Shown here: piece after piece, positions 7,201 through 15,260 of the stretch
Layout of the letters: every line of letters starts with the position of its first letter
How positions within the stretch are numbered: position 1 is the stretch's first letter
NCBI GenBank assembly: GCA_026389845.1
Contig: JAPLHB010000055.1
Coordinates: 1-64,000 of the forward strand
Direction: 5' to 3'
DNA length: 64,000 nt
Origin: Chloroflexota bacterium
Lineage (GTDB): Bacteria; Chloroflexota; Anaerolineae; CG2-30-64-16
Program-made: the position numbers and the translations under genes
The notes under the pieces: generated by a model
Database searches by the model: none
What the model saw: the letters and a program-made list of their open reading frames with translations, nothing else
Told to the model about the DNA's origin: nothing

Positions 7201-8721
7201 ATGAAATCTTCAGCCGCTCTCCCAATCCTCTGTCTCGTGTTGCTTGTCGCTCAGCTCGTGCTTGTCGGTTGCGTACCCGCGCTGCCGCCGACCCCTGTGC
7301 CGCCGACGGCCACACCCGTCCCACCCACGGCGACACGCGTCCCACCGACCGCGACGCCCGTGCCGCAGCCGATCCTGGAAGTCGTCGGGCCGTCTGGATC
7401 CAAGTCGCTGACCCTGGATGAGATCAAGAAACTCACCGTCATCGAGGGCGAAGCGGGGTCCAAGAGCAGCACCGGCAAGATCACGCCCCCGGTCAGCCAT
7501 CGGGGCGTCAGCCTGCTGACCCTCGCCGAACTGCTTGGCCCCCTGGATGCCAGCATGGGGGTCAACGCGGTCGCCAAGGACGGCTACGCCATCACTTTCT
7601 CCTACGATCAACTGACCAAGGGAACATTCATCGCTTACGATCCCGCCACGGGCGAAGAGTTGAAATCACCCGGCAGCCTGACTGCCATGCTGGCCTTCGA
7701 GCGAGAGGGCAAACCCCTGCCCGAGGACAGCGACGGCACCCTGCGCGTGGTGATTATCAGCCCGAAGCGGGATCAGGTGACCGACGGCCACTGGTCGGTG
7801 AAATGGATCACCAAGCTCGAGGTCAAGCCCTTGGTGGCTGACTGGACAGTGGCTCTGAGCGGAGGCATCCAGGCGACGATCGACCGCGCCACCTTCGAGT
7901 CGTGCGTGGGGTGTCACAAGGCGACCTGGACCGATGACAAGGCCCAGGTGTGGACCGGCGTCCCGCTGTGGTACCTGATGGGTTACGCAGACGACGAGGT
8001 CAAGCATCAAGGTGCGGCGTTCAACGAGGCGTTGGCGAAGGCTGGCTACAAAGTTGAGGTCGTGGCGAAGGACGGCTACAAGGCCAGCCTCGACAGCGCA
8101 CCCCTGGCCCGGCAGAACGGCATCCTGGTCGCTTCCCTGGTCAACGACAACCCGCTGCCCGAGCAATACTTCCCACTGCGGCTGGTCGGCGCCTCGCTGC
8201 AGAAGAGCGAACTGGTGGGCGCGATCAGCGGGATCACCCTGACCGTCGCGAGCGGGCCGGCAGCCGCAGTCACCGCCAAGCCCACGGAGGCCCCCAAGCC
8301 CACTGAAACGCCCAAGCCGACCGTTGCTCCCACCCCCGTGGCTTCTGTGCCTTCCGCGGCCGTGGTGGGCGATCTGGTGGTCAGTGGGGCGGTGGAAAAG
8401 CCGCTGGGCCTGAAGGAGGCCGACCTGCGCGGTATGAAGGTGGTCAAGATCACCGCGGAGCACCCGAAGTCGGGGACGGCGGAGTACGAAGGGGTGCGCC
8501 TGAGCACCTTGTTCGCGCTTGCCAAGCCTGCCGGCACTGCCACGAAGATCGTCTTCACGGCCGCGGACGGCTTTTCGGCCGAGGCCGATCTGGCCGCGAT
8601 GCGAAGCTGCGCCGACTGCATGGTGGCTTTCACCAACACACCCGGCAAGCTCAAGCTCGTCATGCCAGGCCAGTCCAGCAGCCTGTGGGTCAAGGACGTG
8701 ACCAAGATCGAGCTGAAGTGA
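7201..8721 (+). CDS. Lipoprotein with three sulfite-oxidase-fold domains
   Basis: The 506-residue protein has a lipoprotein signal peptide (lipobox LVLVGC, lipidated Cys24), a TPVPPTAT-type linker, then three repeats of the SUOX/molybdopterin-oxidoreductase-like fold (about 55-215, 215-355, 385-506), each of the type GVSLLTLAELLG/GVRLSTLFALA. The molybdopterin-ligating cysteine of true sulfite oxidases is not obvious. Domain 2 carries CVGCH (235-239), a heme-c type CxxCH, and domain 3 CADCM. The third domain is nearly identical to that of the TupA fusion at 10942. Being membrane-anchored beside Mo/W transporters, it may bind metal or cofactor; that is inference. The ATG has GGAGA nearby. Confidence 0.8.
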   Translation: MKSSAALPILCLVLLVAQLVLVGCVPALPPTPVPPTATPVPPTATRVPPTATPVPQPILEVVGPSGSKSLTLDEIKKLTVIEGEAGSKSSTGKITPPVSHRGVSLLTLAELLGPLDASMGVNAVAKDGYAITFSYDQLTKGTFIAYDPATGEELKSPGSLTAMLAFEREGKPLPEDSDGTLRVVIISPKRDQVTDGHWSVKWITKLEVKPLVADWTVALSGGIQATIDRATFESCVGCHKATWTDDKAQVWTGVPLWYLMGYADDEVKHQGAAFNEALAKAGYKVEVVAKDGYKASLDSAPLARQNGILVASLVNDNPLPEQYFPLRLVGASLQKSELVGAISGITLTVASGPAAAVTAKPTEAPKPTETPKPTVAPTPVASVPSAAVVGDLVVSGAVEKPLGLKEADLRGMKVVKITAEHPKSGTAEYEGVRLSTLFALAKPAGTATKIVFTAADGFSAEADLAAMRSCADCMVAFTNTPGKLKLVMPGQSSSLWVKDVTKIELK

Positions 8722-8773
8722 TTGCCAGAAATAGTATGATGTCGGCACGTCATAACAATGTATCCCCACGTAC

Positions 8774-8909
8774 TGTCATGCTGAGCGGGTTGGCCCCGTG
8801 TAGTATGTTACGGCGAGATTCCAGCGAAGCATCTCTGGCATCGTATCGAGACTCTTCGCTGGCCTCACGCCGTAATGCGTGGCTCGTCGTCTACCCGCTC
8901 AGAGTGACA
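8774..8909. repeat. Interspersed imperfect palindrome, GTCATNCTGAGC family, copy 1
   Basis: The element starts TGTCATGCTGAGCGGG and ends CCCGCTCAGAGTGACA, with inner arms ATTCCAGCGAAG and CTTCGCTGG. A second copy is at 13221-13354. It sits between the SUOX lipoprotein and the WtpA-like gene and would add a spurious N-terminus to the latter. Confidence 0.8.
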
Positions 8910-8915
8910 GTCCTG

Positions 8916-10022
8916 ATGCTGCTGGCAGGGCTGCTGATCGGCTGCGGGGCGCCGATGCCAGTCCCCGCGCCGACCGCGACAGTCGAAACTGCCGCAGCCT
9001 CAACCTCAACCTTAACCTCGTCCCGCGTTCCCCTCGTCGTGTTCGCCGCGGGCAGCCTGATCGTGCCGTTCGACGCGCTGGAGGCCGCCTTCGAGGCGCA
9101 GTACCCGCAGATAGACGTGCGCGCCGAATATCACGGCAGCATCCAGGTCATCCGTCACGCCACCGAGCTGGGCGAGCCTATTGACGTGGTCGCGACGGCC
9201 GACGCTTCGCTGATCCCGATGCTGATGACCGGCGTCAATGACCCCACCACGGGCCGCCCCTACGCCGACTGGTACATCCGCTTCGCCAGCAACCGCCTGA
9301 CGCTGGCCTACAACCGCGACAGCAAGTATGCCGCTGAACTGACGGCCGACAACTGGCCGGATGTGCTGGCCCGGCCCGACGTGAAGGTCGGCATCGCGGA
9401 CCCGCGCTTCGACGCGGCGGGCTACCGGGCGTTCATGGCGGTCGCGCTGGCGCAGGAACGCGCGCGGTGCTACACCTACTTCGCCAACCTGTTCAAGGAT
9501 CAGTTCATCCAGCCGGTGACGTTGTTCCTTGACGACAACCTGGCGACGGTGACCGTGCCCGAAGTGCTGGAGACGCGCTCCGGCGCCCACGTCGTGCTGC
9601 GCGGGGCCAGCATCCAGCTCGTGGCCCTGCTGGAAACCGGCGACCTGGACTACGCGTTCGAGTACGAGTCGGTGATCCGCCAGCATGGGCTGCAGATGCT
9701 GCGCCTGCCCGACGAGGAGAATCTCGGCTCGGCCGAGCACGAGGCGGACTACGGTCGCGTCCAGGTCAACCTGGATTTCCGGCGCTTCGCCACCGTGAAA
9801 CCCAAGTTCCGCGGCGAACGCATCGGCTACGGGATCACGATCCCCGCGAGCGCACTGCATCCGGCGGAAGCCAGCCAGTTCAGCGCGTTTCTCCTCGGTC
9901 CCCAGGGCCGCGCCGTGATGGAGGCGGCCTACCACCCGATGTTCGAGACGCCGCTGGCCGCTGGGTACGATAAGATGCCCGCGGCGCTGCAGGCGCTCAG
10001 TCGTCCTGCGAGCGCACCGTGA
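8916..10022 (+). CDS. wtpA: Molybdate/tungstate-binding lipoprotein, WtpA-like
   Basis: This 368-residue extracellular solute-binding protein has lipobox LLIGC just after the chosen ATG. The mature part begins VVFAAGSLIVPFDALEAAFE and has HGSIQVIRHATELGEPIDVV, the WtpA/ModA oxyanion-binding signature, then ADWYIRFASNRLTLAYN. It captures tungstate or molybdate for ABC import. The frame is open back to 8685, but that stretch is the palindromic repeat, so starts at 8904 (GTG) or 8916 (ATG) are preferred. The stop overlaps the permease start by three bases (GTGA). No dedicated ATPase gene adjoins this pair; TupC at 13401 may be shared. Confidence 0.85.
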   Translation: MLLAGLLIGCGAPMPVPAPTATVETAAASTSTLTSSRVPLVVFAAGSLIVPFDALEAAFEAQYPQIDVRAEYHGSIQVIRHATELGEPIDVVATADASLIPMLMTGVNDPTTGRPYADWYIRFASNRLTLAYNRDSKYAAELTADNWPDVLARPDVKVGIADPRFDAAGYRAFMAVALAQERARCYTYFANLFKDQFIQPVTLFLDDNLATVTVPEVLETRSGAHVVLRGASIQLVALLETGDLDYAFEYESVIRQHGLQMLRLPDEENLGSAEHEADYGRVQVNLDFRRFATVKPKFRGERIGYGITIPASALHPAEASQFSAFLLGPQGRAVMEAAYHPMFETPLAAGYDKMPAALQALSRPASAP

Positions 10023-10801
10023 GCCGCCGCTCGGCCCTCGACATCTTCTTCAGCCTGGCGGGCGGCGCGCTGCTGCTTTTCCTGGTGGCGCCGCTCGCCA
10101 GCACGCTCTTCTCCACGACGCCGGCCTCTTTCTGGGATACGCTACGCGACCCGGAGGTGCTAAGCTCGATCCGGCTGACCTTCCTGGCCGCGCTGGCCGC
10201 GGTGGTCTTTGGTCTCCTCACCGGGGTGCCGCTGGCCTACCTGACCGCCCGGCGCTCCTTCCCCGGCAAGCGGCTGGTGCAGGCGGTTGTCAATCTCCCC
10301 CTCGTGATCCCGCACACCGCGGCGGGCATCGCCCTGCTGATGGTCTTCGGCCGGCGGGGGCTTTTCGGCCGAGCCTTCGCGCCGATCGGCATCACCTTCA
10401 CCGACACCGTGGCCGGCATCGCGGTGGCGATGGCGTTCGTCGGCCTGCCGTTCCTGGTGAACGCAGGCCGCGAGGCGTTTGCGCAGGTTGATCCGGAGTA
10501 CGAGCTGGCGGCGCTGGCCGACGGCGCGTCGCCGTGGCAGGCGTTTTGGTACGTGACGCTGCCGCAGGCATGGCGCGGGGTGCTGACCGGCGCGTTGATG
10601 ATGTGGGCGCGCGGAGTCAGCGAGTTCGGCGCAGTGGTCATCCTGGCCTACCATCCCAAGGTCGTGCCGGTGCTGGTGTACGAACGCTTCGAAGGTTTTG
10701 GATTGGCGGCCGCGCAGCCGGTGGCCGTCGTGTTGATTGTCAGCGCGCTGCTGGTGTTCGTGCTGCTCAACCTCGTCGGTCGCCGCCAGGGTTCCGGGTG
10801 A
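10019..10801 (+). CDS. wtpB: Molybdate/tungstate ABC permease, WtpB/ModB-like
   Basis: This 260-residue inner-membrane permease has about six hydrophobic segments. The ATPase-docking EAA loop reads EYELAALADGASPWQAFWYV, followed by TLPQAWRGVLTGALMMWARG and then the SEFGA motif typical of ModB/WtpB. It starts with GTG overlapping the stop of the WtpA-like gene, so the two are translationally coupled. The gene ends just before the promoter of the TupA-fusion gene. Confidence 0.88.
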   Translation: MSRRSALDIFFSLAGGALLLFLVAPLASTLFSTTPASFWDTLRDPEVLSSIRLTFLAALAAVVFGLLTGVPLAYLTARRSFPGKRLVQAVVNLPLVIPHTAAGIALLMVFGRRGLFGRAFAPIGITFTDTVAGIAVAMAFVGLPFLVNAGREAFAQVDPEYELAALADGASPWQAFWYVTLPQAWRGVLTGALMMWARGVSEFGAVVILAYHPKVVPVLVYERFEGFGLAAAQPVAVVLIVSALLVFVLLNLVGRRQGSG

Positions 10802-10813
10802 TCGCCGCCGCTT

Positions 10814-10841
10814 TTGACACCCATGCCTCATGCGGTATAAT
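10814..10841 (+). promoter_or_regulatory. Strong sigma70 promoter, paralogue of 7073-7101
   Basis: TTGACA (10814-10819), a 16-base spacer and TATAAT (10836-10841). The flanking bases are also conserved with the upstream copy, indicating duplication of the whole promoter segment. Confidence 0.83.
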
Positions 10842-10844
10842 CAG

Positions 10845-10869
10845 TATGTGTGAGGTCATAGCACACATA
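10845..10869. promoter_or_regulatory. Operator-like inverted repeat, second copy
   Basis: TATGTGTG and CACACATA flank a nine-base centre (AGGTCATAG) at the same distance from the -10 box as at 7105. Relative to the first copy, both arms changed so that pairing is kept. Confidence 0.65.
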
Positions 10870-10941
10870 ATTCCATCTGTGGCTCTGCCGGCCCAACAGG
10901 CGTTGGACCTGGGGCGCCACTAACCCATCGGAGGAAATCCC

Positions 10942-12360
10942 ATGAAACGTTCCGCTGCTCTCTCTATTCTTTGTCTCGTGCTTCTCATCAGTCAGCTCCT
11001 GCTCGCCGGTTGCGCGGCAGCGCCGACACCGACCCTGCTGCCCGCGCCGACTGCCACGGCCGTACCCGCGCCTGCAGCCACGAAGGCGCCCGCGCCGACC
11101 GTTGCGCCAACGACCGCCGCCGCGCCCGCGGCGTCCGTTACGGGCGACTTGGTGATGGTCGGCGCTGTCGAGAAGGCGTTGGGCCTGAAAGAGGCCGACC
11201 TGCGCGGTATGAAAGTGGTCAAGATCACCGCGGAGCACCCGAAGTCTGGGTCGGCGGAGTACGAGGGCGTGCGCCTGAGCGATCTGTTTGCGCTGGCCAA
11301 ACCTACCGCCGCGGCCACGAAGCTGGTCTTCACGGCCGCGGACGGCTTCTCGGCAGAAGTAGACCTGGCTGCGATCCGTGGCTGCGCCGACTGCATGGTC
11401 GCCTTCACCAACACGCCTGGGAAGCTCAAGCTCGCCATGCCCGCCTTGCCCAGCAATCTGTGGGTCAAGGATGTGAACAAGATCGAGTTCTCCACGCAGC
11501 CGCTTGCGGCAGCGCCGACCAAGGCGCCCGAACCTACCAAGGCGGCCGCACCCACGGCCACCATAACGCCCGTTGTCCGGAAATCGGGTACACTGCTCCT
11601 GGCCACCACCACCAGCACCGCCGATACCGGCCTGCTAACCGCGATCCTGCCGATCTTCGAGAAGGCCAACAACTGCAAGGTAGATTTCGTCGCGGTCGGC
11701 TCCGGCCAGGCCATCGAGATCGGTCGCAAGGGGGATGCCGACGTGCTGCTCGTCCACAGCCGCGCAGCCGAAGACAAATTCGTCGCCGACGGCTTCGCCA
11801 AAGAACGCTTCGACGTGATGTACAATGATTTCGTCGTCGTCGGGCCGAAGGAGGACCCCGCCAAGATCACGGGCATGTCCCTGGCCAAGGACGCGTTCAA
11901 GGCCATCATGGACAAGGCCGCGCCGTTCGCCAGCCGCGGTGATGGATCGGGCACGCAAACCAAGGAAAAGGCCATCTGGGCGTCTCTGAGCGTCACCCCG
12001 ACCAAGGAGATGAAGTGGTACAACTCCCTGGGCCAGGGGATGGGCGACACCCTGCTCTTCTCCAACGAGCAAAAGGCCTACACGCTGGCCGACCGCGGCA
12101 CCTGGCTCGCCATGAAGGACAAAACGCCCAATCTGGCCCTGCTGATCGGCGGGGCCAACCTGGCTGAGAACAAAGACAAGGATCTGCTCAACCCCTACGG
12201 TCTCCTCGCAGTCAGCCCGGACAAATTCCCCTCGGTCAACAACACGTTGGCGATGAAGTTCATCGAGTGGATGACCTCGGACGAGGGGCAAAAGCTGGTC
12301 GGCAGCTTCGGCGCCGATAAGTTCGGCCAACCGCTCTTCTACCCGAGCGCGAAGAAGTAG
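10942..12360 (+). CDS. SUOX-fold domain fused to TupA tungstate-binding protein
   Basis: The 472-residue lipoprotein has lipobox LLLAGC followed by an AP-rich linker. Residues about 68-185 are a sulfite-oxidase-fold domain with GCADCMVAFTNTPGKLKL, nearly identical to domain 3 of the protein at 7201. A second AP/KA linker leads to a TupA-type periplasmic binding domain (about 215-472) with TTTSTADTGLL, VAVGSGQAIEIGRKGDADVL and ASRGDGSGTQTKEK, the tungstate-contact signatures. It should deliver tungstate to TupBC. The fusion of a Moco-type fold to the binding protein is unusual. It is preceded by GGAGG and the 10814 promoter. Confidence 0.88.
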   Translation: MKRSAALSILCLVLLISQLLLAGCAAAPTPTLLPAPTATAVPAPAATKAPAPTVAPTTAAAPAASVTGDLVMVGAVEKALGLKEADLRGMKVVKITAEHPKSGSAEYEGVRLSDLFALAKPTAAATKLVFTAADGFSAEVDLAAIRGCADCMVAFTNTPGKLKLAMPALPSNLWVKDVNKIEFSTQPLAAAPTKAPEPTKAAAPTATITPVVRKSGTLLLATTTSTADTGLLTAILPIFEKANNCKVDFVAVGSGQAIEIGRKGDADVLLVHSRAAEDKFVADGFAKERFDVMYNDFVVVGPKEDPAKITGMSLAKDAFKAIMDKAAPFASRGDGSGTQTKEKAIWASLSVTPTKEMKWYNSLGQGMGDTLLFSNEQKAYTLADRGTWLAMKDKTPNLALLIGGANLAENKDKDLLNPYGLLAVSPDKFPSVNNTLAMKFIEWMTSDEGQKLVGSFGADKFGQPLFYPSAKK

Positions 12361-12370
12361 TGCGATAGTA

Positions 12371-12402
12371 CGATGGTGCGATGGTGTGATGGTGTGATGG
12401 TG
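12371..12402. repeat. Short tandem repeat, 4 x 8 bp YGATGGTG
   Basis: Four contiguous copies (CGATGGTG twice, TGATGGTG twice) lie between the TupA-fusion stop and tupB. The unit length would permit slippage, but the array is non-coding. Confidence 0.8.
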
Positions 12403-12442
12403 CAAGAGTGCGAGAGTAGCTTCACGGCGAAGATGAAGAGAC

Positions 12443-13132
12443 ATGAACGATCTATTGGAGGGTTTGCTTGAGGCGATCCGCTTGCTGGCCGGGGGCAATG
12501 CCGAGCTGGGGGAGATCATCATCCTCTCGCTGCGCGTGTCCGGCCTGGCGTTGCTCATCAGCACCGCCATCGGCGTGCCGATCGGGGTCGCGCTGGGGCT
12601 GACGCGCACGCGGCTCCACGGCCTGATCACCGCGATCCTCTACACCGGCATGGGCTTGCCGCCGGTGGTGGTGGGCCTCTTCGTCTACCTGATGCTTTCG
12701 CGCAGCGGACCGTTCGGCGTCTTGGGCTGGCTTTTCACCCCGCGGGCCATGGTCACGGCGCAGACGATCATCGCCCTGCCGCTGGTGATGGGGCTGACGA
12801 TGACCGCGGTGCGCAGCGTGGACCCCGCGCTGCGCGTCCAGGTGAGCTCGCTCGGCGCCACCGCGATCCAGGAGGCGTGGGCCGTGCTGGTGGAGGCGCG
12901 CATCGGCGTGGTGGCCGCCATCGTCGCCGCGTTCGGCGGGATCATCTCCGAAGTCGGTGCGGTGATGCTGGTCGGCGGCAACATCGCGGGCAAGACGCGT
13001 GTGCTCACCACCGCCATCGTGCTCAACACCCGTCAGGGCGAGTTTGCACTCGCGTTGGCCCTGGGCATCATCCTGTTGACGCTCGCGTTCGCGGCGAACG
13101 TGGCGTTGTTGCGATTGCAGGGAAGAACGTGA
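12443..13132 (+). CDS. tupB: Tungstate ABC permease TupB
   Basis: This 229-residue inner-membrane permease has five or so transmembrane helices. It shows the TupB features SGLALLISTAIGVPIGVALG and GMGLPPVVVGLFVYLMLSRS, and ends AALGIILL-like after a KTRVLTTAIVLNTRQGEFA segment. It forms the channel for tungstate delivered by the TupA domain at 10942 and is followed, after a repeat, by TupC. Confidence 0.9.
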   Translation: MNDLLEGLLEAIRLLAGGNAELGEIIILSLRVSGLALLISTAIGVPIGVALGLTRTRLHGLITAILYTGMGLPPVVVGLFVYLMLSRSGPFGVLGWLFTPRAMVTAQTIIALPLVMGLTMTAVRSVDPALRVQVSSLGATAIQEAWAVLVEARIGVVAAIVAAFGGIISEVGAVMLVGGNIAGKTRVLTTAIVLNTRQGEFALALALGIILLTLAFAANVALLRLQGRT

Positions 13133-13133
13133 G

Positions 13134-13185
13134 TTGGTAGATTGGGAAACCGGTCCACCAATCCACAAAACTTCCAATCTACCAA
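13134..13185. repeat. Intergenic 12-bp inverted repeat
   Basis: TTGGTAGATTGG (13134-13145) and CCAATCTACCAA (13174-13185) are exact reverse complements right after the tupB stop. It may attenuate or protect the transcript end; it lacks a U-run, so a terminator is not claimed. Confidence 0.6.
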
Positions 13186-13220
13186 TCTACGCAATGGCGC
13201 AAAACTCGCTACCCGTTGCC

Positions 13221-13354
13221 TGTCATTCTGAGCGGGTCTGCCCCGGATCTCTCATAACGGCGAGATTCCAGCGAAGAATCTCCTCTCGCGACGAGACCCT
13301 TCGCTGGATTCTCGCCGCAACGCAGTTCACGGGGCTAACCCGCTCAGGGTGACA
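13221..13354. repeat. Interspersed imperfect palindrome, GTCATNCTGAGC family, copy 2
   Basis: It starts TGTCATTCTGAGCGGG and ends CCCGCTCAGGGTGACA, with inner ATTCCAGCGAAGAATC and CTTCGCTGGATTC. Same family as 8774-8909. It separates tupB from tupC. Confidence 0.85.
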
Positions 13355-13400
13355 AAGCGAGTTTTGCGGTACTACCAATATACCAATGTATCACTCCACC

Positions 13401-14111
13401 ATGTACCAACTCGAATCCCTCCGTCAAACCTACGGCAACCGCGCCGTGCTCGACATCCCGACCATGCAGGTCCGCGAGAGCGAAATTCTGGCCCTCGTGG
13501 GCCCGAGCGGCGCAGGCAAGTCCACGCTGCTGCGTCTGCTTAACTTCCTGGAAACCCCGACTTCTGGTATGATCCGCTTTGCCGGTCAGACCATCAACGG
13601 CGCGGCGCCGTTGGCCGTCCGCCGCCAGGTCACCACCGTCTTCCAGCGGCCGGTGCTCCGCCGTGCCAGCGTGCGCGCCAACATCGCCTACGGTCTGGGG
13701 CTGCGGGGGCTGCCAGCCGATGGTCGGGTGGACGCGATGCTGGAAGAGGTGGGGCTGACGGGGCTGGCAAAGCAAGGAGCGCACACCCTGTCAGGGGGCG
13801 AGATGCAGCGAGTGGCCCTGGCGCGCGCACTGGTCATCGAGCCGCGCGTGCTGCTCCTTGACGAGCCGACCGCCAATCTCGACCCGTACAACGTCGGGCT
13901 GATCGAAGAAATCATCCGCCGCCAGAACCAGGAGCGCGGGACGACCATCGTGATCGTGACCCACAACGTCTTTCAGGCCAAGCGCCTGGCGCACCGGGTC
14001 GGCCTGCTGCTCGCCGGCAACCTGATCGAGTTGGCAGACACAGCGACCTTCTTCAACACGCCGGCCGACGCCCGCACTGCCGCCTTTGTGCGCGGAGAAA
14101 TGGTGTATTGA
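13401..14111 (+). CDS. tupC: Tungstate ABC ATPase TupC
   Basis: This 236-residue cytosolic ABC ATPase has Walker A GPSGAGKST, signature LSGGEMQRVALARAL, Walker B VLLLDEPTANLD and the switch His in IVTHNVFQAKR. It energises TupB and plausibly also the WtpB-like permease, which has no ATPase of its own. The ATG at 13401 places the start at MYQLESLRQTYGNRAV; an in-frame ATG at 13386 is possible. The stop lies one base before the regulator ATG at 14113. Confidence 0.9.
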   Translation: MYQLESLRQTYGNRAVLDIPTMQVRESEILALVGPSGAGKSTLLRLLNFLETPTSGMIRFAGQTINGAAPLAVRRQVTTVFQRPVLRRASVRANIAYGLGLRGLPADGRVDAMLEEVGLTGLAKQGAHTLSGGEMQRVALARALVIEPRVLLLDEPTANLDPYNVGLIEEIIRRQNQERGTTIVIVTHNVFQAKRLAHRVGLLLAGNLIELADTATFFNTPADARTAAFVRGEMVY

Positions 14112-14112
14112 G

Positions 14113-15249
14113 ATGATCCAGGTAGACCCGTTCAACGACGTCCCCGTGTATCAGCAGATCATCGAGCAGGTGCGCCTCGGTGTCGCGCGCGGCCAGCTCA
14201 AGCCGGGGGACAAGCTGGAACCGGTGCGCCAGTTGGCGGAGCGCCTCGCCGTCAACCCCAGCACCGTGGCCCGTGCCTATCAATTGCTCGAACACGACGG
14301 CATCATCGAGACCAATCGGCGCCGCGGCAGCGTGGTGGCCCGGTCGGACGACGCGGATGCCGTGCTGGCGCTGCGGGAAAACCGCCTGCGGAGCATCGTC
14401 GAACGGCCGCTGGTCGAAGCCCTGGCGCAGGGCTATAGCCCGGAGGAAGTTGCGGCGGCGTTCGAATTGCAGTTGGCGGTTTGGCGCGAGCGCCGGCTGC
14501 CAGCGCCCGCCCTGGTCGCCGGTAGGGGCGGGTCTCAGACCCGCCCCTACGGCCTGCGATTTGCCGGCAGTCACGACCTGGCCCTCGAGGCGCTGTGGAG
14601 CAGGCTCCGGCAGGCGCACCCCGAGCTGAGCATCACGGCCAGCTACGTCGGCAGCCTCGATGGTCTGCTGGCGCTGCTGCACGGCGAGGCCGGTCTGGTC
14701 GGCGCGCATATCCTGGACGAGGCCACCGGCGAGTACAACCTGCCCATCCTGCAGCGGCTTTTCCTGGGCCAACGCCTCTGCGTCGTCACCCTGGCCGAGC
14801 GCGAGCAGGGGTTGATCGTGCCGCCAGGCAACCCCCTGGGCCTGGCGGCGTGGACCGATCTGGCGCGGCCCGGCCTGCGCTTTGTCAACCGCCAGCCCGG
14901 CTCCGGCACGCGTACGCTGCTGGATCATCACCTGAGACTGGCGCAGATCGCGGCGGGCAGCATCTCCGGCTACGATTTCGTCGTGCCGACCCATCTGGCC
15001 GCGGCTGCTGCGGTACAGGAGGGGCAGGCGGATGTGGCCCTGGGCCTGTACGCCGCCGCCCGGGCCTATGGGCTGGACTTTGTGCCCCTGGCGCACGAGC
15101 GCTATGATCTGATCTGCCTGGCCGGCGACGAAACCCGCCCGCCCCTCGACGCGGTGCTGACCATGCTCCGCACGACGGAGTTCCGCGCCGTCGTCGCGCA
15201 ACTGGGCGGCTACGACACCCGCCACACCGGCGAGACAACCTGCATCTGA
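14113..15249 (+). CDS. GntR-type regulator with periplasmic-binding-like sensor domain
   Basis: The 378-residue cytosolic protein has an N-terminal GntR winged helix (about 8-75; VRQLAERLAVNPSTVARAYQ), a linker helix, and a PBP-like ligand domain (about 145-375; ASYVGSLDGLLALLHGEAGL, RQPGSGTRTLLDHHL). The latter resembles the sensor half of molybdate regulators that use a TupA/ModA-like fold. It is a one-component switch, likely sensing tungstate/molybdate and controlling this cluster, perhaps through the operators at 7105 and 10845 (inference). An interspersed palindrome at 14522-14550 is read in frame and adds about ten residues (GRGGSQTRPY) at the domain junction. Confidence 0.85.
   Translation: MIQVDPFNDVPVYQQIIEQVRLGVARGQLKPGDKLEPVRQLAERLAVNPSTVARAYQLLEHDGIIETNRRRGSVVARSDDADAVLALRENRLRSIVERPLVEALAQGYSPEEVAAAFELQLAVWRERRLPAPALVAGRGGSQTRPYGLRFAGSHDLALEALWSRLRQAHPELSITASYVGSLDGLLALLHGEAGLVGAHILDEATGEYNLPILQRLFLGQRLCVVTLAEREQGLIVPPGNPLGLAAWTDLARPGLRFVNRQPGSGTRTLLDHHLRLAQIAAGSISGYDFVVPTHLAAAAAVQEGQADVALGLYAAARAYGLDFVPLAHERYDLICLAGDETRPPLDAVLTMLRTTEFRAVVAQLGGYDTRHTGETTCI
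14522..14550. repeat. GTAGGGGC palindrome inside a coding region
   Basis: GTAGGGGCGGGTCT and AGACCCGCCCCTAC are perfect 14-bp arms around a single C. It is translated in frame within the GntR-PBP gene, between its two domains. It shares arms with repeats at 16115, 18277, 41006 and 56027. Confidence 0.85.
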
Positions 15250-15260
15250 GGAGAGCTTTC

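Noticed and set aside
8685..8915. N-terminal extension of the WtpA-like protein
   Set aside because: The extension is the translated GTCATNCTGAGC palindrome; a lipobox directly after ATG 8916 marks the real start.
12371..12402. CRISPR-like array
   Set aside because: The 8-bp units are contiguous with no spacers; it is a simple tandem repeat, and no cas genes were seen.
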